NCBI GenBank assembly: GCA_903928965.1
Contig: CAIYSZ010000021.1
Coordinates: forward strand, 1 to 36,840
Reading direction: 5' to 3'
DNA: 36,840 nt
Source: an uncultured Pseudomonadota bacterium
Lineage (GTDB): Bacteria; Pseudomonadota; Gammaproteobacteria; Methylococcales; Methylomonadaceae
The translations under genes and the position numbers were made by a program. Each line of letters begins with the position of its first letter. Within the stretch, counting starts at the first letter, position 1. The notes under the pieces were generated by a model. That model ran no database searches. It was not told where the DNA came from and saw only the letters and a list, made by a program, of their open reading frames with translations. This document shows, piece after piece, positions 26,154-33,002 of the stretch.

Positions 26154-28058
26154 ATGTCAGCCTTAAAGCCCAGCCAACTGCAACCGCTCGTCGACCGCTA
26201 TGCGCGGATACTGCAACCGATAAGCCAACATCTACCGGACGGCTTATTGGAACACCTGCAATATGAATCCGCGCGTCTGGAACAACAATTTCTACGCCTG
26301 AACTTTCCGATCGTGTTTTGCAGCGTATTCTCCCGCGGACAAACCAGCGCCATTAACGCGCTGCTGCAAGCCGAGTTTCTGCCGGTCGGTTGGCGCGAAG
26401 GCCTGAACGGCCCCTTGAAAATCAACATAGAAAGCACGGAACGCATCCGCATCAGCGGCCTGGCCAGCGACCAGACCGAAGCGGTATTGCAACACATCGC
26501 CCGCCTGAGCCAAGCCGCGCGCCTGAACAACGAAACCGAAGACCTCAACCGCCTAGACCTAGCCTGGAATTCGGGCCTGCCGACCAAATGGCTATTGCTC
26601 GACTTTCCGGCCGTGCAATACATGAACGTCAGCCAAATGCACGAACTGCAAAAAATCATCGGCGAGCAAGCCAAGGCCGTCGTGTTTATCAAGGGCGCGG
26701 AAGACCTTGCCTTCGACCACCCGGAAGAAACCAAGTTTCTCGACGCCTTGCGCCAGGATTTTCCGGCCCTATTCAGCCAAATGTTCGTGCTGGTCAATCG
26801 CTGGGACCAAATCGAACCCGAACAGCAAGCCGCCGCCGGCGCGCAACTCAGCGCCGCCATCAAACAGCATGGCTACCCCATCCCTCCGGAGCGCATCTAT
26901 AAGGTATCCGCGCGAAATTATCTGATCCTACAACAAATCCTGCGCCAAAGCGGCGAATGCGCCCCGCAAGCCGACGCCCTGCTACGCTACGCCGACCTGG
27001 ACCAAATCTTCGGCGACCCGGAAAGCGTGCTGCAAAACCATGCCGAACTCAGCGAATTTGAACGCTTCAAGCACGACCTAATCGCGCACGTCGAGACCAC
27101 CGCCGCCGCGGAATTCGTCTCCGGAGCCCGCGCCTCCCTGCTGCACCTGATCGACCAACTCGGCGACTACTTGCGCGACAATCTAGCCATCAACGCCGAC
27201 ACCCAAGACAACGACAACTTCGCCCAACATTACCGCGAAGGCCAAGTCGAACAGCTGTTCGCCGAATTCCGCGGCCACATCGCCGAAGTATTGCAAACGC
27301 TGGCCCAAGATAGCAACCTGACCGACCACATAAATTGGAGCGCCGCCGAACAAAATGCCTTGCTGCGCGACATCCAGCAAGTGCTGCTGCATCCGCAGCA
27401 CGGCCAAGCCAAACCCATCATCAACCGGCTCAACCAAGGCGGCATCGCGGTGCCGGAAACCTCGCGCTTCGTCACCGAACTATTTGAAGCCATCCGCCTG
27501 GACGAACGCATCGTGGCCTCGCTGGAACAAGCCGCCGCCAGCCGCGAAAAACTGGAGCAACTCAAATTCGACCTGAAACAACCCTACCAGCAATTTTGGT
27601 TTGACGCCCTGGACAAACGCCTAGACGAGATATTGGACCCGGAATACGTGGTCATGCGCATCTACGGCATTTTGGAAAACATCATCACCTGGCGCAATTG
27701 GCTACGCGACCTGGAGAAAAAAATCAACGCCGCCAACTTGGAAAGCGTGGAACAACTGCTGGTGGAAATCAACGCCTTCCTGATTAAAAACCAAGACAAA
27801 TTGCGCGAACGCGTGCAACAAACCCTGACCTGGCATTTTCACCGCTATCTCATCCCCAAGCTGCAACAACTATTCGCCCTAGACCGGCCGCAACAAGCCA
27901 CTGAATTCACCATCGGCGTTAAAAACCGCATCCGAGACACCCTAAATCAATACGGCGATCAACAAGGGGTCAACGAACAACTGGCGCAAACCGCCGCGCT
28001 AAAACGGCAAACTCTAGCCGAATTGTCACTGTTAAAACAAGAGATCTACCAACGATGA
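26154..28058 (+). CDS. Dynamin-like GTPase-fold protein with degenerate P-loop
   Basis: The 634-residue soluble protein is built like a bacterial dynamin-like protein: a helical N-terminus (1-50), a GTPase-fold region (about 51-280) and long helical coiled segments (about 300-634). The GTPase motifs are damaged. The P-loop region reads SVFSRGQTSAINALL (57-71), where dynamin-like proteins have G-x-F-S-x-G-K-S/T, so the first Gly and the Lys are lost (Gln63). The switch-I Thr region reads GLNGPLKI. The DxPG motif is DFPAV (Asp150). Only the NRWD specificity motif (215-218) is close to normal. GTP hydrolysis is therefore doubtful, and it may act as a pseudo-GTPase scaffold. It is translationally coupled (ATGA) to the DUF4407 gene. 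No clear Shine-Dalgarno precedes the start. Confidence 0.72.
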   Translation: MSALKPSQLQPLVDRYARILQPISQHLPDGLLEHLQYESARLEQQFLRLNFPIVFCSVFSRGQTSAINALLQAEFLPVGWREGLNGPLKINIESTERIRISGLASDQTEAVLQHIARLSQAARLNNETEDLNRLDLAWNSGLPTKWLLLDFPAVQYMNVSQMHELQKIIGEQAKAVVFIKGAEDLAFDHPEETKFLDALRQDFPALFSQMFVLVNRWDQIEPEQQAAAGAQLSAAIKQHGYPIPPERIYKVSARNYLILQQILRQSGECAPQADALLRYADLDQIFGDPESVLQNHAELSEFERFKHDLIAHVETTAAAEFVSGARASLLHLIDQLGDYLRDNLAINADTQDNDNFAQHYREGQVEQLFAEFRGHIAEVLQTLAQDSNLTDHINWSAAEQNALLRDIQQVLLHPQHGQAKPIINRLNQGGIAVPETSRFVTELFEAIRLDERIVASLEQAAASREKLEQLKFDLKQPYQQFWFDALDKRLDEILDPEYVVMRIYGILENIITWRNWLRDLEKKINAANLESVEQLLVEINAFLIKNQDKLRERVQQTLTWHFHRYLIPKLQQLFALDRPQQATEFTIGVKNRIRDTLNQYGDQQGVNEQLAQTAALKRQTLAELSLLKQEIYQR

Positions 28059-30076
28059 GCTCCGCTATCCCCAACGCCTGCCCCAACTGCGGCGCGCCCA
28101 CCATAGACGACCGCTGCGAGGACAACTGCGGCTGGACCTACCAAGCCGCCGCGCCGGCGGAAGCCTCCGCGCCGCGCCGCAACCGCCAAGGATTATTCAA
28201 CCGCCTGTTCAATCCGACGCCGGCCAAACCGGGACCGGCCATCCGCCCGGCCGCCGCCGCCGCTGAAGCCGACAAACCAGCCACCCTGGAAGGCCGTGTC
28301 GCGCAACTGGAAACGCGCATCAAATCCGCCGACCAGCTCAGCAAATACCTGCTCAACCACCTGGACAACACCCTCAACCAGCGCATTGAGGAACAAAACC
28401 AATTACTGATCGGTGAAGCGGGCAAGGCGGTTAACATCCTAAAACCCGAAATCAAGCAAGAACTGGAACAACTGGCCAGCCAACAAATCAAGCAACAAAC
28501 CGAAAGCATACTGGCCGATGAACTCAAAAAAATCGACGCCGCCAACCAAGAGTCGCTCCAGCGCATCGTCAACCAACAAGTAGACCACCAACTGACGACC
28601 GCCGAATTTTCCGCCCAAGTCGAGCGCGGCATGCGCGAACAATTCAGCCTGCACTTTGCGCAAGAATTTCAAGCCCACCTCGGCCGCATACTGCTAACCG
28701 ACCAAGACCATATCGAAATAAAAAAAAAGATCATTAGCCGCGCCAACGAACGGCGCAACCTGAGCGCATTCGACAAACTCGGCTTCTGGCTGTCCGGCGC
28801 CAGCGTCGAACTACTGCAACAATGCCCGGAGGCCGAAATCAAAAAATATCAAGCACTCGGCATGTCCATGTTTCTCCCAATCATCATGGGCTTGTTCGCC
28901 TGCGTGCATCTGGCGCATCAACACTTCACCGACCAAACCCTGGCCAGCGAAGCCCTGATCCTGACCGCGGCCATGGTATGGGCCGGCTTCATCATGATCA
29001 TAGACCGCATGCTATTGGTCACCTACCGCATCAACGGCGACTGGCGGGTGAAAACCCTGCAATTCAGCTGGCGATTCTGCATCGCCCTTTTGTTCGCCAT
29101 GATCTTCGACGCCTCCTTCCTGCCCACCCTCTACCAATCCGACATCAACGCCGCCATCGAACAGGAGCGCGCGCCGAAAATCGCCGCCCTGAAACAAGCA
29201 TTCAAAAGCCTGGAAGAAAATCAATACGGCCTGCAAACCGCCGCCGCCCCATTGATCGCGCAACAGGAACAAAACGAAGAATACGCCCGCCTGAAAGCCG
29301 AACTGGCTGAAATCAACGCCAACATTCAAATGTACCAAACCGACCGGCAAAACGCGCTCAACGACGCCGCCTGCGAAATCAACGGCGGCCCCGCCTGCCG
29401 CCGCGGCGTAGGCGTTAAATTCAACCTAGCCAAAATCCGCGAGGAAGCCGCCAACCAACGCCTGGAAAAAGCCAAAATGCAAAAGGAACATATCGAACAA
29501 GCGCTATACCGCCTAAACGAAAAGCGCAACGCCAGCGCCCAGCAACTGAGCGACCTGAAACTCAACCCGGCCTACCTGAACGCCAAACAACAAGCCGAAC
29601 AAAACCTGCAACAGCGCCAGCTGGCCATCATGGCCTCAAACCCGCGCGAGGAAACCAAACTGGTATTCGATCTCTGCCGCCAAGCCTGGGCCGACGGCGA
29701 CCTGTTCACCGTTGCCACCTTCGCCGCCTACCTGCTGATCTTCGTCCTGGTCGACACCTTCCCCATCATCATGAAAATCCTGATGCCCAAAGGCCTGTAC
29801 GACGAACTCTTGCAAGCGCAAGATCAAGCCCTCAACCCCAGCGCCCTGGACGCCGACGGCAACATCGTCGGCGCCGGCTTCCGCAAAACCGAACTCGGCT
29901 TTGAAATCACCGAAATCACCGCCCGCTTCGACCCCAACAAAAGCTACACCGCCTGGCAAGTCATCCAAGACACTTTAGAAGCCCAACTCGACCGCTACAT
30001 CCGCCAACACTGGCCGCAAACCAACGCCAAATCCGGCGTCGCCTGCTACACCCTCTGCGCCGGGCTAGCCCGTTGA
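28055..30076 (+). CDS. Zinc-ribbon and DUF4407-type membrane protein
   Basis: The 673-residue product starts with a zinc-ribbon-like CPNC...CEDNC (Cys9, 12, 21, 25), followed by an Ala/Pro-rich linker (about 30-78) and a cytoplasmic coiled coil (about 78-230). The membrane domain opens with FWLSGASVELL (244-254) and has helices near 267-288, 297-322 (ending in MIIDRMLL) and 337-357. A long Glu/Lys/Gln coiled coil (about 365-530) and a last helix near 555-580 follow. The FW-L-x-GA start, the ID-R after helix 2 and the 3+1 helix layout with a long extramembrane coil match DUF4407, a family of unknown function. The zinc ribbon is an addition. Its ATG overlaps the stop of the dynamin-like gene, so the two are made together. 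Confidence 0.75.
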   Translation: MSSAIPNACPNCGAPTIDDRCEDNCGWTYQAAAPAEASAPRRNRQGLFNRLFNPTPAKPGPAIRPAAAAAEADKPATLEGRVAQLETRIKSADQLSKYLLNHLDNTLNQRIEEQNQLLIGEAGKAVNILKPEIKQELEQLASQQIKQQTESILADELKKIDAANQESLQRIVNQQVDHQLTTAEFSAQVERGMREQFSLHFAQEFQAHLGRILLTDQDHIEIKKKIISRANERRNLSAFDKLGFWLSGASVELLQQCPEAEIKKYQALGMSMFLPIIMGLFACVHLAHQHFTDQTLASEALILTAAMVWAGFIMIIDRMLLVTYRINGDWRVKTLQFSWRFCIALLFAMIFDASFLPTLYQSDINAAIEQERAPKIAALKQAFKSLEENQYGLQTAAAPLIAQQEQNEEYARLKAELAEINANIQMYQTDRQNALNDAACEINGGPACRRGVGVKFNLAKIREEAANQRLEKAKMQKEHIEQALYRLNEKRNASAQQLSDLKLNPAYLNAKQQAEQNLQQRQLAIMASNPREETKLVFDLCRQAWADGDLFTVATFAAYLLIFVLVDTFPIIMKILMPKGLYDELLQAQDQALNPSALDADGNIVGAGFRKTELGFEITEITARFDPNKSYTAWQVIQDTLEAQLDRYIRQHWPQTNAKSGVACYTLCAGLAR

Positions 30077-30219
30077 CAAATTCTAGCGCATCAAAATGCA
30101 AGCAGGGAACAGCCCAAAAGCGCCTCGCCATACGCTCGAACGGTAATCTTTACCTCAAGTGATTCTGGTCTGACAATTTCAGACAAACTTTTCATGTCAA
30201 CAAATAGTTCATTGTGAAA

Positions 30220-30588
30220 TCAAATGTTTATCGGGTTTATGAGTTGCAACGCTGAAATCCAATCGAAATCCTTAGTGTTTCGGGTAGCTAATGGCAGGCC
30301 ATGATCCAAGGCGGTGGCGGCGATTAACGCATCGCCTAATGACATTTTGCGTTGTTGGCGAAGCATAATCGCTTGTTCGCATTGAATGGCAGTGATTGAT
30401 ATTTCACGAATAGAGGCCAGAACCGCGGTAATGGCTTTAGCCTGATTGGCGGTGAGATTCCAGTAACCCAATACTTCTACCTTACTGATGATTGAATAGA
30501 CCGGTTGGATAGTCAGCAACCACTGCCTTAATGCTTCATGTTCTTTTTGTACCGAATAAATCAAGATGTTGCTATCTAGCAAAATCAT
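30220..30588 (-). CDS. vapC: VapC-type PIN-domain ribonuclease toxin
   Basis: This 122-residue PIN-domain protein keeps the four acidic positions expected of an active metal-dependent RNase: Asp5 (LLDSN), Glu38 (SKVEVLGY), Asp86 (SLGDALIAATAL) and Asp107 (RNTKDFDW). VapC toxins cleave tRNA or rRNA and are neutralised by a cognate antitoxin. The start overlaps the stop of the upstream antitoxin gene by 4 bases. The target RNA cannot be deduced. No lesion is seen, so the toxin is probably functional. Confidence 0.9.
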   Translation of the reverse strand: MILLDSNILIYSVQKEHEALRQWLLTIQPVYSIISKVEVLGYWNLTANQAKAITAVLASIREISITAIQCEQAIMLRQQRKMSLGDALIAATALDHGLPLATRNTKDFDWISALQLINPINI

Positions 30589-30821
30589 TCTTCACGTCCC
30601 GGTAGGCCCCGGTCTTTACGCATTTCGCTTTGCCATGCCGAGGGATCGGTGATTTCGGCAAAGACATTAGTTGCAACCGCTAATTCCAAGGCATCTTTCA
30701 ATGTCTGCTGCTGAGTGTGAACGCTTTCTAAAATATGGCATTCATTTTTAGGCAACAGCTCCAAAAAACTGATAACTCGGTCGTAAATGTTATCTGATAA
30801 TTCAAGTTGTATAGTTCTCAT
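30585..30821 (-). CDS. Antitoxin of the VapC-type pair
   Basis: The 78-residue protein starts with a beta-strand-like segment (RTIQLELSDNIYDRVISFLELL) suitable for a ribbon-helix-helix dimer. Its C-terminal half (LKDALELAVATNVFAEITDPSAWQSEMRKDRGL) is of the kind that threads over the toxin active site. Position, size and the 4-base overlap with the toxin gene identify it as the antitoxin; the exact family is not certain. The start codon lies inside a 12-bp palindrome that is likely its own operator. Confidence 0.75.
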   Translation of the reverse strand: MRTIQLELSDNIYDRVISFLELLPKNECHILESVHTQQQTLKDALELAVATNVFAEITDPSAWQSEMRKDRGLPGREE

Positions 30822-30831
30822 ATCATGATAT
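30820..30831. promoter_or_regulatory. Candidate autoregulatory operator of the toxin-antitoxin pair
   Basis: ATATCATGATAT is a perfect 12-bp palindrome that overlaps the antitoxin start codon (30821-30819). Toxin-antitoxin operons are usually repressed by the antitoxin or the complex binding such palindromes at the promoter. No Shine-Dalgarno is visible, so the mRNA may be nearly leaderless. Confidence 0.5.
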
Positions 30832-30951
30832 TACTATTTTGATTATAAAAGTAACGCAATGACTTCCTGTTTGAGAGTTTGTGTCCGCATCTAAAATAAT
30901 CTCATATACAATCGTAAAAGCACGGTAGCGTAACGGTAACGTTGCTGTTAA

Positions 30952-31050
30952 GGAAGCTCTGATTAAATCAGTTTTTCAAGCAAACCCTGGCCTCAAGTCA
31001 TTGATTTAAATAGCACTAAATTTTGAAGCAACGAATTAATCAGAGGTTCA
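30952..31050 (-). mobile_element. MITE copy 3 (99 bp, reverse orientation) with TTAA target duplication
   Basis: Read on the minus strand this copy matches the other two, with ends TGAACCTCTGATTAAT and AATCAGAGCTTCC. It is flanked by TTAA on both sides (30948-30951 and 31051-31054), a second clear 4-bp target duplication. It lies upstream of the toxin-antitoxin pair and 3' of the AlbA_2 gene. Confidence 0.9.
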
Positions 31051-31224
31051 TTAACCCAACAATAAAGTTTTTTGCTAAAGGTTGTGGCGCTCATCCAAAC
31101 CGGGAGTCAGCCTGACTAGTATATCCGGTATTTTAAACTGTCCACTGGCAAACGAAAACGCTATACCCATCAAATTCATAGCCCATTTTCATTATTTGCA
31201 GACAAACGTTTTGGTTAGCAGCAC

Positions 31225-32472
31225 TCACCGGCCCTCTAAATTAGCCGCAAAAATAGTCAACCCCAATTCCAAATCGTCCAAATTCCGGTACACCGGTCGC
31301 AAGCCCGACAAGCGCTCGCTTTCATCCAGGATAACATCCACCCCGGAACCGCGCCGGTCCATCAAATATTCCCGCCCCAAACCGGTTTCCCGCACCCGAT
31401 AATATTTAGCAAATAAACTGGCGATCAACTCGTTACGCGGCATCGAAACCAGCCGCATGGACTCCAAGGACATGGAATTAGGCAGCGCCCCCGGCGTATA
31501 CAACTCCAAGCGGTCGCTAAACAAATGCAAACGGATGCGATTATTGCCGATGGAATAATCCCGGTGCGCCACCGCGTTCACCAAAGCCTCAAACACCGCG
31601 CGCAAACTGTATTGCGGATAATCCACCCGCCCCAAAACCTTACGCGCCGGAATTTTCATGTGCAAATACACAAAACCGTAAGCCTGCCAAATTTGATAAT
31701 CCAACGGCCCGTCAAAATCCTTGGCGCCAATCTGTTGATCCGGATCATTACTAGTGCCGGTATACGCCACCGCTTGAATATAAGCCGCCGGCAACCAATC
31801 AGTCGGTTTATTAGTGGCCAACAACACCCCCGCCACGCTCAAGCGTGGCCGGCCATCGTCGTCCGCCACTAAATGCAAGCGCCGCAATTGCAACTCAGGC
31901 TCGCCTTCATGCGCTTGAATGAATTTTTTCAACAACAAGGGATTAGCATCGCTTAAGGCCGCCCCAGCCACCGCCTGTTCCTCAAAACGAATTAAACGCG
32001 ATTGGCTGCGTTGCTGAAACAATCTGGCCAACACATCCGGCTTCATTTTGCGCTTGGCATCCCCAACGCGTTTAAAATAACCGTTCGGGCTGCAATGCAC
32101 CATCACGCTACGCGGTATGCGCACCACGATCACCGGACGCGGCACGCCCTCGGCGTCCGGCAATTCGATATGCCGCGTCTTAAAATCCAGCGGCGGGTCA
32201 ATGCGGGTTTGGCCGATTTCGGACAACCATTTTTCCAGCGTCTCCAACTCGGTTTCAGGTATCCCCAGCACTTGCTTGGATGCGTCATCCACGCCTAAAA
32301 TCAAATCCCCGCCATGTGCATTAGCAAACGCCGCCAGTTCATCGGCCAAGCTATCCGCGTGCGAACCGGCAATTTTATGCTCTCCGCGCCAGACCACCCG
32401 CTTTAATTCTAAACTGGAATCCTCGCCCAAGCGTATGCGGCGCAACCAATTCTCAATCTCCGACTTCGCCAT
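31225..32472 (-). CDS. Schlafen AlbA_2 / RecG-like ATP-binding regulator
   Basis: The 415-residue protein has an N-terminal AlbA_2 (Schlafen-type) domain, with E-x-K at LELK (21-24), the glycine-rich AFANAHGGDLILGVDD (48-63) and a basic GYFKRVGDAKRKM. A C-terminal HATPase_c_4-like module contains EALVNAVAHRDYS (295-307) and GSGVDVILDE. Proteins with this order are often annotated 'ATP-dependent DNA helicase RecG-related' but lack helicase motors. Most act as accessory transcriptional regulators or in defence and toxin settings. It is monocistronic here, between a MITE/toxin-antitoxin cluster and secreted protease genes. Its start (MAKSEIENWLRR) agrees with the usual domain start. Confidence 0.85.
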   Translation of the reverse strand: MAKSEIENWLRRIRLGEDSSLELKRVVWRGEHKIAGSHADSLADELAAFANAHGGDLILGVDDASKQVLGIPETELETLEKWLSEIGQTRIDPPLDFKTRHIELPDAEGVPRPVIVVRIPRSVMVHCSPNGYFKRVGDAKRKMKPDVLARLFQQRSQSRLIRFEEQAVAGAALSDANPLLLKKFIQAHEGEPELQLRRLHLVADDDGRPRLSVAGVLLATNKPTDWLPAAYIQAVAYTGTSNDPDQQIGAKDFDGPLDYQIWQAYGFVYLHMKIPARKVLGRVDYPQYSLRAVFEALVNAVAHRDYSIGNNRIRLHLFSDRLELYTPGALPNSMSLESMRLVSMPRNELIASLFAKYYRVRETGLGREYLMDRRGSGVDVILDESERLSGLRPVYRNLDDLELGLTIFAANLEGR

Positions 32473-32653
32473 CTAAGCAATACCCTGACACATATCCGCA
32501 AGACAGCCATTATTTCATAAAACAAAAGCGCGCGGCATAAGTCGCCGCCTAACACGCTAGGACACGAGAACGCTTGTGGCGCGCACCCCGCTACAAACCT
32601 CGCACGGCCCGATTAACGGAGAACACGCGCCACCGACGCTTATTCAATGGCGC

Positions 32654-32989
32654 TTATTCAATAGTAAAGGTCTGAATCTGGCACAAGCCGTTGGCGTCCT
32701 TGTTGCTGGATAAAACCACCGTGCTGCCTAGGCTTTTAGCAGCCAGCAATACCGAGGCGTTCACCCGATAATTAGTATCGCTGTTCACCAAATAAGCCGT
32801 AGTATTCGAGTTGCCGCACAACGCCGGAGCGTTTTTCAAGGAAACAGTGAACGGCGTGCTGGAACTGGCCGCATTCGAGCCTTGAATAATGTCAATTTGA
32901 CCGGTAACCTGGCCATCGTAAGCCAAAGCGCCGGCGCTGGCCAGCAAAGCCGCCTGGAATAAAACAATGTTAGAGATTTTAACTTTCAT
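32654..32989 (-). CDS. Small secreted protein downstream of the sedolisin
   Basis: The 111-residue precursor has a signal peptide (MKVKISNIVLFQAALLASA...ALA, cleavage near residue 23), leaving about 88 residues of beta-rich character with two cysteines (in ALCGNSN and GLCQIQ) that could form one disulfide. I do not recognise the family. The gene starts 13 bases after the stop of the S53 protease gene on the same strand, so the two are probably cotranscribed. A substrate, an inhibitor or a partner of the protease are all possible. Confidence 0.6.
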   Translation of the reverse strand: MKVKISNIVLFQAALLASAGALAYDGQVTGQIDIIQGSNAASSSTPFTVSLKNAPALCGNSNTTAYLVNSDTNYRVNASVLLAAKSLGSTVVLSSNKDANGLCQIQTFTIE

Positions 32990-33002
32990 GGTCGATACTA
33001 TT

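Noticed and set aside
26198..26863. 221-codon minus-strand frame
   Set aside because: It is an antisense shadow of the dynamin-like gene with a Ser/Arg/Cys-rich composition typical of such shadows.
30912..30950. Possible tRNA-like or structured sequence before MITE copy 3
   Set aside because: There is no acceptor stem, anticodon arm or CCA-compatible end; only short GTAACG repeats are present.
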